64,000 bases of DNA from Aestuariibius sp. HNIBRBA575. GTDB lineage: Bacteria > Pseudomonadota > Alphaproteobacteria > Rhodobacterales > Rhodobacteraceae. Of the stretch, positions 17,381-26,126 are shown one piece after another. Location: positions 2,135,501-2,199,500 of the forward strand of contig NZ_CP162414.1 in NCBI RefSeq assembly GCF_040932005.1, given 5' to 3'. Position 1 is the stretch's first letter, and each line of letters starts with the position of its first letter. The notes below the pieces were generated by a model that was given only the letters and a program-made list of their open reading frames with translations, was not told where the DNA came from and ran no database searches. Position numbers and translations under genes: made by a program.

Positions 17381-18643
17381 TTAACTTGCGCTTGCCGGTT
17401 CTTGGTCCGCATCCGCATGGATCATTAGCGGCGCGGCGTCTGGGCCCACGGCCTCTTCGTTGACGACCACTTCGTTCACGCTCTCCATGCCGGGCAGGTC
17501 GAACATGGTATCCAGCAGGATATCTTCCATAATGGATCGCAGACCACGTGCGCCTGTTTTGCGTTCGATGGCGCGGTTGGCAATCGCCTGCAGCGCATCA
17601 TCGGTAAAGGTCAATTTGGCATCTTCCAGCTCAAACAAACGCTGATATTGCTTGATCAACGCGTTTTTAGGCTCGGTCAAAATGGTGACCAGCGCATCTT
17701 TGTCCAAATCTTCCAACGTGGCGATCACCGGCAGACGACCAACAAATTCAGGGATCAAACCAAATTTCAACAGATCTTCTGGTTCCAGATCCTTGAAATA
17801 TTCGCCAACTGTTTTCTGGCTTTCATCCCGCACATCCGCACCAAAGCCCATTGCAGAGCCTTTGCCACGTTGCGCGATAATCCGGTCCAGACCTGCAAAT
17901 GCACCACCACAGATGAACAGGATGTTCGTGGTGTCCACTTGCAAAAATTCCTGCTGCGGATGTTTGCGTCCGCCTTGCGGAGGCACAGAGGCAACGGTGC
18001 CTTCCATGATCTTCAACAGGGCCTGTTGCACACCTTCGCCAGAGACATCCCGCGTGATCGAAGGATTGTCCGATTTACGCGTAATTTTATCTACTTCGTC
18101 GATGTAAACGATGCCGCGTTGGGCGCGTTCGACGTTATATTCGGACGCTTGCAGCAATTTCAGGATGATATTTTCAACGTCCTCGCCAACATAACCGGCT
18201 TCGGTCAATGTGGTCGCATCAGCCATTGTAAACGGCACATCCAGAATGCGCGCCAAAGTTTGCGCCAACAACGTTTTACCACAGCCCGTTGGACCGATCA
18301 GCATAATGTTCGATTTCGCCAACTCAATATCGGTTTTGTCGGCGTGGTTCAGACGTTTGTAATGATTGTGCACCGCCACAGACAGCACACGTTTCGCATG
18401 GCCTTGGCCAATCACGTAATCATCTAGAACTTCACAGATTTCTTTGGGTGAAGGCACCCCTTCACTCGACTTCAATCCGGCAGATTTCGTCTCTTCGCGG
18501 ATAATATCCATGCATAATTCGACGCATTCATCGCAGATGAATACGGTCGGTCCCGCGATCAGCTTGCGCACTTCATGCTGGCTCTTGCCGCAAAAGCTAC
18601 AATAGAGCGTGTTCTTGCTGTCACTGCCTGACGAATTCGTCAT
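17381..18643 (-). CDS. clpX: ATP-dependent Clp protease ATP-binding subunit ClpX
   Basis: A 420-residue AAA+ unfoldase that feeds substrates to ClpP. The N-terminal zinc-binding domain has C15xxC18 and C37xxC40. Walker A is [10 protein letters not shown], the pore loop GYVG lies in [14 protein letters not shown], Walker B is [10 protein letters not shown], and the ClpP-contacting loop appears as MGFGA where E. coli has IGF. The length matches E. coli ClpX (424). It follows clpP by 110 bases on the same strand, the usual order, and ends at a strong terminator. Confidence 0.97.
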   Translation of the reverse strand: MTNSSGSDSKNTLYCSFCGKSQHEVRKLIAGPTVFICDECVELCMDIIREETKSAGLKSSEGVPSPKEICEVLDDYVIGQGHAKRVLSVAVHNHYKRLNHADKTDIELAKSNIMLIGPTGCGKTLLAQTLARILDVPFTMADATTLTEAGYVGEDVENIILKLLQASEYNVERAQRGIVYIDEVDKITRKSDNPSITRDVSGEGVQQALLKIMEGTVASVPPQGGRKHPQQEFLQVDTTNILFICGGAFAGLDRIIAQRGKGSAMGFGADVRDESQKTVGEYFKDLEPEDLLKFGLIPEFVGRLPVIATLEDLDKDALVTILTEPKNALIKQYQRLFELEDAKLTFTDDALQAIANRAIERKTGARGLRSIMEDILLDTMFDLPGMESVNEVVVNEEAVGPDAAPLMIHADADQEPASAS

Positions 18644-18753
18644 ATAACTTAACCCTTCGGCCTAAGGCCCTTGTGTCCGTTCTGGACGGTCGAACTGACC
18701 TAATCCTAGGCCAGCCCGTTCCGGTCCACAACGGCAAAATCGTCGCGAATTTG

Positions 18754-19383
18754 TTACGCGTCGTCGTCGTCACCTTTGCTACGGGATTCAACGATCTCAT
18801 CGATCAACCCCCATTCTTTGGCATCCTCTGGCGACATGAAATTATCACGTTCCAGACCCTGCTCTACTTCTTCATAGCTGCGACCGGTGTGTTTTACGTA
18901 AATTTCGTTCAACCGGCGTTTCAGTTTCAGGGTTTCCTCGGCGTGGATCATGATATCCGTGGCCTGCCCCTGATACCCACCGGATGGCTGGTGCACCATC
19001 ACGCGGCTATTTGGCAGGGAAAACCGCATGCCTTTTTCGCCAGCCGTCAACAACAGCGACCCCATAGATGCGGCCTGACCGATCACCAAAGTGGACACTT
19101 TGGGTTTGATATATTGCATCGTGTCGTAGATCGACAAACCCGATGTCACAACGCCGCCGGGGCTGTTGATATACATCGAAATTTCTTTGGATGGGTTTTC
19201 AGCCTCCAGGTGCAAAAGCTGGGCCACGATCAGCGATGACATGCCATCATGCACAGGACCGTTCAGGAAAATAATCCGCTCTTTCAGCAGACGCGAAAAA
19301 ATATCATAGGCGCGTTCACCACGGCTGGTCTGCTCAACCACCATGGGAACCAAGTTCATATATGTTTCTACCGGATCACGCAT
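18754..19383 (-). CDS. clpP: ATP-dependent Clp protease proteolytic subunit ClpP
   Basis: A 209-residue serine protease of the ClpP tetradecamer. The catalytic triad is Ser106 (GQAASMGS), His131 (VMVHQPSGG) and Asp180 (ERDNFMS). The N-terminal axial-loop region and YINSPGG (about 71-77) are typical. It works with ClpX downstream, and possibly with ClpA fed by Aat-modified substrates (aat lies at 15 kb). It is divergent from the ArsR-type gene across 136 bases. No convincing heat-shock promoter could be assigned. Confidence 0.96.
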   Translation of the reverse strand: MRDPVETYMNLVPMVVEQTSRGERAYDIFSRLLKERIIFLNGPVHDGMSSLIVAQLLHLEAENPSKEISMYINSPGGVVTSGLSIYDTMQYIKPKVSTLVIGQAASMGSLLLTAGEKGMRFSLPNSRVMVHQPSGGYQGQATDIMIHAEETLKLKRRLNEIYVKHTGRSYEEVEQGLERDNFMSPEDAKEWGLIDEIVESRSKGDDDDA

Positions 19384-19485
19384 CGTTCTGCTGCCTCACT
19401 ATATTGGACGACTACCGTCCTAATGGATAAGTCCTTTCAAGAGTCTTAGTGACCCTTCAGGGGGGCTTCAAGGGCATCAAATAAT

Positions 19486-19514
19486 TTGACAGAATGTAAG
19501 CCACAACTTACGGT
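19486..19514 (+). promoter_or_regulatory. Candidate sigma-70 promoter of the ArsR/AHSA1 pair
   Basis: TTGACA at 19486-19491, 17 bases, then TACGGT at 19509-19514. The -35 is a perfect match and the -10 is weak. The implied start site lies at or within a few bases of the ATG at 19520, so the message may be leaderless. The operator repeats overlap this promoter. Confidence 0.5.
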
Positions 19515-19528
19515 AAGTCATGACTTAC
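19496..19528. promoter_or_regulatory. Tandem operator, two copies of GTAAG-N6-CTTAC
   Basis: Copy one is at 19496-19511 and copy two at 19513-19528, one base apart. Copy two is a perfect 16-base palindrome (GTAAGTCATGACTTAC) that contains the start codon of the ArsR-type gene. The pair covers the spacer, -10 and start codon, so bound protein would block transcription. Autoregulation by the encoded ArsR-type repressor is the simplest reading. Confidence 0.7.
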
Positions 19529-19879
19529 GCAATCGCAACCCCAGAAAAGATCATCCACGCCTTGGCCGACCCGACCCGGCGGGCGATTGTGTCGTCCCTG
19601 TCGCGGGGCGCATCCGCGGTTGGGCAATTGGCCGATGGCCTGCCGGTCAGCCGCCCCGCTGTGTCGCAACATTTGCGCATTCTGACCGATGCCGGGCTGT
19701 TGACGGTCACCCAATGTGGCACCAAACGCCTGTATCAATTGGCCCCGGACGGGGTTGCGCCATTGCGGCGTTATCTGGATGTGATGTGGAATGATGCGCT
19801 GGCATCGTTTGAACAAGCGGCGATTGCACAGGCCAATTCAACGGCCACACCGATGACAAACAAATCAAAGGACAGCTGA
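19520..19879 (+). CDS. ArsR-family winged-helix regulator (SdpR/AHSA1-linked type)
   Basis: A 119-residue winged-helix repressor: LADPTRRAIVSSLSRGASAVGQLADGL, then the recognition helix VSRPAVSQHLRILTDAGLL. The ArsR metal-binding ELCVCDL motif is absent, so it is not a classical metal sensor. It belongs to the large subgroup paired with AHSA1/SRPBCC genes. Its stop overlaps the start of such a gene (TGATG). No ribosome site is visible before the ATG, which lies inside its own probable operator; leaderless translation fits. Confidence 0.87.
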   Translation: MTYAIATPEKIIHALADPTRRAIVSSLSRGASAVGQLADGLPVSRPAVSQHLRILTDAGLLTVTQCGTKRLYQLAPDGVAPLRRYLDVMWNDALASFEQAAIAQANSTATPMTNKSKDS

Positions 19880-20355
19880 TGGACCCGATCCGTAAAACCC
19901 TGACGATCCCCCTGCCCCCAGCGGACGCCTTTCACCTGTTCACCCACGGTATCGACACGTGGTGGCCCAAAGACAGCCATTCCCTATCTGCCAATGACGG
20001 CGATCTGCCGCAGAAAATTGACATTGAGCCCAAAACAGGCGGCAAAATCACCGAAACCAAACCCGACGGCACCAAAGCCCCCTGGGGCCGCGTCACCCGC
20101 TGGGACCCCGCGCGCGCCTTTGGTATGGACTGGCACGTAGGCCGCCCCGCCGATCAGGCCACCCAAGTGTTGGTGGTGTTTTCACAGGTAGAGGCCGGCA
20201 CACGGATCGAACTGACCCATTCGGGGTTCGAAAACCTTACCACCAACGCCATCGCAACCCATGCCGGATACCAAACAGGCTGGGATTTTGTGCTGGGCCA
20301 GTGTTATTTGGATCGCGCCACTTCGCGGCCTTTACTACATAACATGATATTGTAG
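19879..20355 (+). CDS. SRPBCC (AHSA1/START-like) family protein
   Basis: 158 residues with the helix-grip fold pattern of AHSA1 relatives: AFHLFTHGIDTWWPKDSHSL near the start, GRVTRWDPARAFGMDWH in the middle and THAGYQTGWDFVLGQCY near the end. Such proteins bind hydrophobic ligands; the ligand here is unknown. It is translationally coupled to the ArsR-type gene (AAAGGAC site, overlapping stop/start). The last dozen or so residues (about SRPLLHNMIL) are not family-like, and base composition drops just there, so the native 3' end may have been replaced. Confidence 0.8.
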   Translation: MDPIRKTLTIPLPPADAFHLFTHGIDTWWPKDSHSLSANDGDLPQKIDIEPKTGGKITETKPDGTKAPWGRVTRWDPARAFGMDWHVGRPADQATQVLVVFSQVEAGTRIELTHSGFENLTTNAIATHAGYQTGWDFVLGQCYLDRATSRPLLHNMIL

Positions 20356-20407
20356 CCGTAAAACGACTTTGCGGGTCAAAACTGACAATGGTTTTTCCCA
20401 TGTCGAT

Positions 20408-20450
20408 GTCTGGTTTGGGGATGCGCATCGTTGAGAAACGAAATCCAGAC
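20408..20450. repeat. Interrupted inverted repeat at the edge of the A+T-rich segment
   Basis: GTCTGG at 20408-20413 and CCAGAC at 20445-20450 are perfect arms, extended by TTT/AAA with a one-base bulge. Inside lies the ten-base palindrome GATGCGCATC at 20420-20429. It sits between the SRPBCC stop and the end of the orphan gene. It could be a bidirectional terminator-like structure or the remnant end of an element; there is no T-run. Confidence 0.35.
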
Positions 20451-20459
20451 CATGCAGCT

Positions 20460-21035
20460 CTATTTTTGACGCTTGAAGGTACCGCCAATCTTTTTGAATA
20501 GAGATTTGTGATCAAGTTCAACGCCCATATATTTGAGCTTGCCGCTAATAATCGGGCGGTTTTGATGATCCATTACCCCAGCCACCTCGAAGTCGGCTAG
20601 TGGTTTGCCTTGCGTGATATCTCGGGTGACTTGCTGCAGTAGTTTTTTGAGTTCGTCAGCACTGCTACAAAGTTCCCCGAGCTGGAGAAGCAACCAAGGA
20701 TTTTGACCTTTTTCTTCTCCTTCGTTCTCAAGAAAGTATTGCGGCGGCAGGCTACAAATGAGAAGAGCTGGGCATATCTCGGAAGCATCTTTTCCAAAAC
20801 AGTTATGCCAAGAAAGCACGTCATCCGCGAAATCTATGTTTCGTACCGAGGAAACTGCAACAGCGTTTCCAAGTTTAGCAAAATGGCGTTCGAGGTTTGG
20901 AAGTTCCGCAATAAGCGCATCCATGACCTCATTGCCGATATTATAGTAGTCAAGAACGTAGACAAAATACTCGATACCTTGGAGGTGAGGTGCGCTAGAG
21001 GTAATTTGCGCAACTGAGGTGACGTGTAGTCCCAT
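20460..21035 (-). CDS. Orphan protein of unknown function in an A+T-rich island
   Basis: 191 residues from the ATG at 21035, which has an excellent TTTAGGAG site; the frame could extend to 21122 but without such support. Codon and base use are clearly more A+T-rich than in all neighbours. The protein is soluble-looking, with alternating helix and strand character: FVYVLDYYNIGNEVMDALI, then CPALLICSLPPQYF, then an acidic ENEGEEKGQ turn and a long helix LLQLGELCSSADELKKLLQQV. The C-terminus is Lys-rich. There is no signal peptide, membrane helix or catalytic motif I can name. The central region could be a thioredoxin-like fold, but that is weak. A transferred gene is likely. About 180 bases upstream (to 21301) hold nothing recognisable. 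Confidence 0.65.
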   Translation of the reverse strand: MGLHVTSVAQITSSAPHLQGIEYFVYVLDYYNIGNEVMDALIAELPNLERHFAKLGNAVAVSSVRNIDFADDVLSWHNCFGKDASEICPALLICSLPPQYFLENEGEEKGQNPWLLLQLGELCSSADELKKLLQQVTRDITQGKPLADFEVAGVMDHQNRPIISGKLKYMGVELDHKSLFKKIGGTFKRQK

Positions 21036-21301
21036 GATTTCTCCTAAAAGGTGGACACTGCGATAGTTTGAAACCTTTCTCAAGAGCTGGATTGAAATCG
21101 CAGATAACCTCACCGACTCCAACGCAATGGATCAAAAACACGCAAACCCTTGGAAGCAAGATTTTGGCAAACTGGCGTAAGCTGAAATTCGCGATCCAAC
21201 AGCAATTGGTTGTTCGGGCTCAGAGCTGACATTCCCCAAGTTGCCCGTTATTTAAGGCCCAAAACCTAACAACGCTTGCCCGCCGTTCCCACTACACTCA
21301 T

Positions 21302-22468
21302 CTAAGGCTCGTGCAGGGCCTCGCGGGACCGGTAGAGCGGTTTGGTCAGGTATTGCAGCACGGTTTTGGACCCAGTGTGCAATTCGACCTGCGCCTGCAT
21401 CCCCGGGCGGGTTTCGATGCGCTGTTGGCGGTCGTCCAGATTGGTCAGGTCCACGGAAATGGTCACCCGGTAATGGGCGTCGCTTTCGGGGCGGCGTTCG
21501 TCTTTGAATGTATCCGCAGACACCATCATCACTTCGCCCGTCAGCGATCCATAAATGGTGTAATCATAGGCGGTTAGCTTGATCGTTGCCTGTTGGCCGG
21601 GGATCACATTGGCAATGTCTTCGGGTTTGACCTGAGCCTCAACGAACAGCTCATCGTCCAGTGGGATAATCGTAAAAATCTCTTCTCCGGGGCGCAGCAC
21701 GCCGCCGATCGTGTTGACCCCAACCGAATTCACAATGCCCCGCATTGGCGATGTAATCACGGTGCGCTGCAATTGATCCTGAGACAGACGCAGATTTTGG
21801 CGCAACGTGGCCAGCTCTGACAGCGTTTCGGAAAACGAATTGGCCCGGTCCAGTTCCGCACTGGTGATCAATTCATTATACCGGTTTTCCGCGTCCTGAT
21901 GGGATTTGCGTGCATCGGTCACCTCGATCAAGGCGACGATATTGCGGTTTAGCAAATCCTCCATCACGTCCAATTCACGCTGGGTTTCCTGCATCACACG
22001 ACGCGCGCCTTCGGTGCGGCCCACATAGTCGGATTGGCGCGCATTCAGCAGCGCCCGTTCAGATGCCACCATGGCCGGGCTGCGGGCTTGGTATTCCTCA
22101 GGCACAACAAAATCGAACTGACCGGCGATTTCCGCCTCAAGCCGCAAGCGGCGAATATCAGCGGCGATAATCTGTTCTTCTAGATCATCCACATTGGTCG
22201 AAAACTGAGTACCCCGCAGGCGTGCCAACACATCGCCGGGTTCAACGATGGACCCTTCATGCACCAGCAATTCCGCCAGAATCCCGCCTTCGAGGTTCTG
22301 AATAATCTGCGGGCGCGATGACGACACCATTTCACCTTCGGCGCGGACAATTTCATCAATGGGCGCGAATTTGGCCCAGATCAGAAAAACCAAAACCGTC
22401 GCGCCGATCAAATAAATGATGACGCTGGCGCCGCGGGTCTTTTCTTCTAGATGCTCACTGACGGACAC
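21302..22468 (-). CDS. HlyD-family membrane fusion protein of a type I secretion system
   Basis: 388 residues from a GTG at 22468, seven bases after the exporter stop; an earlier in-frame start at 22525 would overlap the exporter by 50 bases. One N-terminal transmembrane helix (about 15-35) precedes the biotinyl-lipoyl half motif EGEMVSSSRPQIIQNLEGGILAEL-type segment, a coiled-coil hairpin and the C-terminal HlyD domain with FTIIPLDDELFVEAQV. It spans the periplasm between the ABC exporter and the TolC-type protein. It is the last gene of the operon. Confidence 0.9.
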   Translation of the reverse strand: MSVSEHLEEKTRGASVIIYLIGATVLVFLIWAKFAPIDEIVRAEGEMVSSSRPQIIQNLEGGILAELLVHEGSIVEPGDVLARLRGTQFSTNVDDLEEQIIAADIRRLRLEAEIAGQFDFVVPEEYQARSPAMVASERALLNARQSDYVGRTEGARRVMQETQRELDVMEDLLNRNIVALIEVTDARKSHQDAENRYNELITSAELDRANSFSETLSELATLRQNLRLSQDQLQRTVITSPMRGIVNSVGVNTIGGVLRPGEEIFTIIPLDDELFVEAQVKPEDIANVIPGQQATIKLTAYDYTIYGSLTGEVMMVSADTFKDERRPESDAHYRVTISVDLTNLDDRQQRIETRPGMQAQVELHTGSKTVLQYLTKPLYRSREALHEP

Positions 22469-22475
22469 AGCCGGT

Positions 22476-24701
22476 CTACCCTTTTCGTGTCTTAAGATGT
22501 GCCAACACTTCTTCGCGTGGACCATCCACCGTCAAGCGGCCATTTTGCAAAATCATCGTGCGCTGAGTCAGCGACAGGATCGGCACACGGTGCGTGGCAA
22601 TGATCGCGGTGCGGCCCTTCAGCCAGTGCTGTAGCCGTGACACGATGGTGGCCTCTAGCGTTTGGTCCAATGCTGCGGTGGGTTCGTCCAGCAGGCAAAC
22701 CGCCGGATCCTGAAGCCACAGTCGTGCCCAGCCGATGGATTGACGTTGGCCAATCGACAGACCTTCGCCGCCGTCGCGGATTTCCAGATCCAGCCCTTTG
22801 GGGTGGTTGCGCACAAACGGTCCCAGCCCGGCAAAATCTAGCGCCGAAAGAAGCCGTTCATCGTCGCGTTCAAGCAATGTCAGGTTCAGGTTTTCCCGCA
22901 AAGTACCGGCAAATAGGCGCACTTCTTGGCTCAGATACCCGATCGAGCGTCGCAGATCGCGCGGCATCACCTGCCCCATATCAACGCCGTCAATCAAAAC
23001 CCGGCCTTTGGTGGGCGCATAAATGCCCGACAGCAATTTCAGCAGCGTTGATTTGCCCGACCCGTTGGCCCCCAGAACAGCGATATGTTGACCGGGTTTG
23101 ATATTCATCGCCGGAATATCCAACGTCTGGCCGCTTTCTTCGTCGTAACAGAACGCAATCTCGCGCAGCTCAAACGCGCCTTTGATGTCTTCGCGGCGCA
23201 GATATTGACGGTCCTCGTCCATATCCTGGGGCGCATCAGCCACCTGATCCAGCGCATCCAGCGCGGCGCGCACGTTTGACCAGCGCGCCAATGTGGCGGC
23301 CAGCTGGGTCAATGGACCCAAGGTACGAGATGTCAAAATACCCACAGCGATGATGGTCCCGACGGTGAAATCCCCGGTGAACACCATGAATGTCCCGGTC
23401 ACAACGGCGGCGATATAGGTCGCCTGTTGCACGCCTTGGGACCAGAATGTCAGGGTGGATGCCAATTTGCGCTGTTCGGACGTCGCCATGGATGACAGCG
23501 CGTTCAATTCACCCCAAACCCGGCGGAACCGATCCTCGCCGCGTTGGGCTTTGATTGTGTCGGCTTCATAGATGACTTCGTGCAGCAACCGGTTGGATTT
23601 CGCCGACGCGCCTTGGGTTTCCTGCGTCAGTTTGATCATCTTTTTCTGCAGGAAAAAGCTGGGCAAAACCATGAGGATACCGCCAATAAACAACACCCAG
23701 ACCACATTGCCCCCGATAGAGGCAACCAACGCCAGAAACAGCACGATAAACGGCAAATCGGTCAACGTCCCGATGGTGGATGCGGTGAAAAATTCACGCA
23801 CGGATCCAAATTCACGCACGGCGGAAAACAGCCCCGAAGGCGTTTGCCCCGGTGTGCCGCGCCGCATGCCCAGAATGCGATCCATCAACAGGCTTTGCAC
23901 CTGAATTTCCATTTTACGGCCAGCGCCATCCATCAAACGGGCCCGCGCGATGCGCAAAAACGCCTCTAGCAACATCGCCATGCCTGCGCCGATTGACAGC
24001 ACCCATAACGTGGCCACGGATTGATGCGGGATCACACGGTCATAGACCTGCAAACTGAACAGCGCCACGGCGACCGCCAACAGGTTGGCCACAAACGACC
24101 CCAGCGCCACTTCGATAAAGTGACGTTTGAATTTCGCCAATTCCCCCCAGAACCAGTGGGATTTCTTGCCTTTTTTGGCATGACGACGGCTAAGCTCTTC
24201 GACTTTTAGATCGGCGCGCAGGATCAGGCCGCTAAAATAGGGCGTGAAATCCGACAGGGCCACCTCGGCTTTGTTGTCTTTACAGGTCGTGTCAAACACC
24301 ACCAGAACGTCATCCAGCTGATCCAGCACCAGCAACATCTGACCACTGGTCATTTCAACCAAGGCAGGCCACTGATCGCGGGTCAAATGCCCGGCCGGGT
24401 TCAGCGTGGTCGCCAGACCGGTCGCACCCAATGCTTTGGCAATATCCAGTGGCGTGATGTCAGCACCGGATTGAATTGTGATATGTTCCAACAGGTCGGC
24501 GCGGATAATATCCACCCCCAACAACCCGGCATAAGTCGCGGCCAAATCGGCGCGATGACGGGTTTTTTCGCTGAACCGACTGTCGCCATTGGATGACGGA
24601 ATGTCGGGCGATGTGTCAACTTCTGCTGGCAATTCTTCAACCCGGGTCAGCTTGCCGCCCCGGGTTGCGTTAATATCAAATGCCAAAACTGGACCGCTCA
24701 A
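22476..24701 (-). CDS. Type I secretion ABC transporter (LapB-like, degenerate C39 domain)
   Basis: A 741-residue inner-membrane exporter. Residues about 45-160 resemble a C39 peptidase-like domain without a catalytic Cys, which in RTX/LapA-type exporters recognises the substrate. The membrane domain covers about 195-470. In the ATPase, Walker A is GANGSGKST, the signature is LSIGQRQSIGWARL and Walker B is VCLLDEPTAALD. The start is a TTG overlapping the tolC-type stop (TTGA), with GGAG eight bases upstream, so translation is coupled. The adhesin encoded upstream in the operon is the likely substrate. Confidence 0.9.
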   Translation of the reverse strand: MSGPVLAFDINATRGGKLTRVEELPAEVDTSPDIPSSNGDSRFSEKTRHRADLAATYAGLLGVDIIRADLLEHITIQSGADITPLDIAKALGATGLATTLNPAGHLTRDQWPALVEMTSGQMLLVLDQLDDVLVVFDTTCKDNKAEVALSDFTPYFSGLILRADLKVEELSRRHAKKGKKSHWFWGELAKFKRHFIEVALGSFVANLLAVAVALFSLQVYDRVIPHQSVATLWVLSIGAGMAMLLEAFLRIARARLMDGAGRKMEIQVQSLLMDRILGMRRGTPGQTPSGLFSAVREFGSVREFFTASTIGTLTDLPFIVLFLALVASIGGNVVWVLFIGGILMVLPSFFLQKKMIKLTQETQGASAKSNRLLHEVIYEADTIKAQRGEDRFRRVWGELNALSSMATSEQRKLASTLTFWSQGVQQATYIAAVVTGTFMVFTGDFTVGTIIAVGILTSRTLGPLTQLAATLARWSNVRAALDALDQVADAPQDMDEDRQYLRREDIKGAFELREIAFCYDEESGQTLDIPAMNIKPGQHIAVLGANGSGKSTLLKLLSGIYAPTKGRVLIDGVDMGQVMPRDLRRSIGYLSQEVRLFAGTLRENLNLTLLERDDERLLSALDFAGLGPFVRNHPKGLDLEIRDGGEGLSIGQRQSIGWARLWLQDPAVCLLDEPTAALDQTLEATIVSRLQHWLKGRTAIIATHRVPILSLTQRTMILQNGRLTVDGPREEVLAHLKTRKG

Positions 24702-26059
24702 ATCTGATCTCCATCGACCAGGGACCCACGGATCGCTGCGATCTGCAATTTAAGCCGGGCCACTTCGAACCCCAACACCACTGCCTCGCGTTCCGTTCGT
24801 ACCTTTGTTTCAAATACACCAACTGCATCTGGCACTGTTCTGCGTCCAGCTTCAAGTTGTTGTGCAAAGATATCGTAGTTTTCGGCGGCTTGGCGCGCTA
24901 AACCTTGGGCTTGGCTGGCTTGTCGCTGGGTGGAATCCAATTCGGCCTGCAGGGCCAAAAGGCTGCGATTGGCATCTTCTTGGGCCTGACCGATCCGGGC
25001 TTCGGCGCCTTCACGGGTCGCTTCGATGGCGCGCAGGCTGGCGCCCGTGCCAAATCCGATCCCATTGGCCGCGCCCACATTCAGGCCCAGACCGGATACG
25101 CCATTGCCCACATCCCCGCCCAACGACACGCCCGGCAGATATCCGGCGCGTTGTGCGGTGGCATGCGCCACGGCGCGGTTGCTTTCTGCGCGCGCCTTAA
25201 GCACGGCCAAAGGATCAATAGCGTTGCTGGTGGTGCCAATTGCGGACACACCGCTGAGCCCGGTCAATGACCCGGCGGACATGGCCGACAATTCGCCCAT
25301 TGCTGCGCCAGCCGCTTCGCGGTCGGTGGCCAAATCGCTGCGCATTTGGTTCAGACGTTGGGTGACAATCGCCAGATCTGCGCGGTCGCTAACGCCTGCA
25401 TTGACCCGTTCGGTCATGATATATTCAAAATGTTCCATCCGGGCCATGGCAGCCGCGTTCACATTGGCCCGCGCCGTGGCAGATTCCGCATCCAGATATA
25501 GCTCTAGCGCTGATAAAACCCGTTCATTGGTGTCCTGCGCCAGCGCGATGGCGGCCACTTCGACGTCCGCGGCGGCAAAATCGCGTTCAGCGCGTTTGCC
25601 CCCATTGTCAAACAACACCTGATCAACAACCAATTGCGTGACAACATTGCCCAGTGAATTCAGCGATAGGCCCGGCCCCAATGTGGGCAGCCAATTGGTG
25701 CTGGCCGCCTCAGCGCGCAAGGTTGCGGCCCGAAGTTCAGCCTCTGCGGCGCGGCTATTGGCATCCAGAACCGAATCCGCCACCCGCGCCAATGATCCGC
25801 CCTGCAACACAGAACGACGCGCCAAAAGCCCGTCGATAATGGCGGATCGCTCCCCATTTTCCATTTCGGATGACAACGCCGGCGCGCCCGGATCAACCGG
25901 CGCAGTTTCAGCCCCAAACAGGCCCCGCGTTGTTAAATTCTCTGCAAAACCGGCCCCGCCGCCTTGCTCACTCATACATGCCGAAAGCATTGTGGCCAGA
26001 ACCAAGCCTGTTGCGATCTTGGTTGGTGTTTTGCCTGCTTTCGTTACCCCCTGCGTCAC
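24698..26059 (-). CDS. TolC-family outer-membrane lipoprotein of the type I secretion system
   Basis: 453 residues. A lipoprotein signal peptide with lipobox LSAC (Cys about 27) is followed by a roughly 70-residue linker and two OEP repeats with long Ala/Glu/Arg helices, such as VLDANSRAAEAELRAATLRAEAAS and MNQMRSDLATDREAAG-like segments. The ATG-like start is a GTG with GGAG six bases before it. It would form the trimeric outer-membrane duct for the HlyD/ABC pair encoded next. The substrate gene lies immediately upstream. Confidence 0.87.
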   Translation of the reverse strand: MTQGVTKAGKTPTKIATGLVLATMLSACMSEQGGGAGFAENLTTRGLFGAETAPVDPGAPALSSEMENGERSAIIDGLLARRSVLQGGSLARVADSVLDANSRAAEAELRAATLRAEAASTNWLPTLGPGLSLNSLGNVVTQLVVDQVLFDNGGKRAERDFAAADVEVAAIALAQDTNERVLSALELYLDAESATARANVNAAAMARMEHFEYIMTERVNAGVSDRADLAIVTQRLNQMRSDLATDREAAGAAMGELSAMSAGSLTGLSGVSAIGTTSNAIDPLAVLKARAESNRAVAHATAQRAGYLPGVSLGGDVGNGVSGLGLNVGAANGIGFGTGASLRAIEATREGAEARIGQAQEDANRSLLALQAELDSTQRQASQAQGLARQAAENYDIFAQQLEAGRRTVPDAVGVFETKVRTEREAVVLGFEVARLKLQIAAIRGSLVDGDQI

Positions 26060-26099
26060 GTCGAACTCCGCCGTTATTATTATGTGACAAATGGGACGA

Positions 26100-26117
26100 G
26101 GCCGCCCGAAAGCGGCC
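26100..26117 (-). other. Stem-loop between the adhesin and tolC-type genes
   Basis: On the minus strand GGCCGC and GCGGCC pair around a six-base loop (TTTCGG), about ten bases after the adhesin stop. No T-run follows, so partial termination or 3'-end protection is likely, giving more adhesin mRNA than secretion-machine mRNA. Confidence 0.55.
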
Positions 26118-26126
26118 CCATCAAGA

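Noticed and set aside
19384..19480. Heat-shock (RpoH) promoter before clpP
   Set aside because: CTTGAAG and CTTGAAA occur on the minus strand, but no -10 element lies at an acceptable spacing.
20237..20521. 94-residue minus-strand frame across the SRPBCC end and the island edge
   Set aside because: It overlaps two better-supported genes, lacks a ribosome site and has no recognisable domain.
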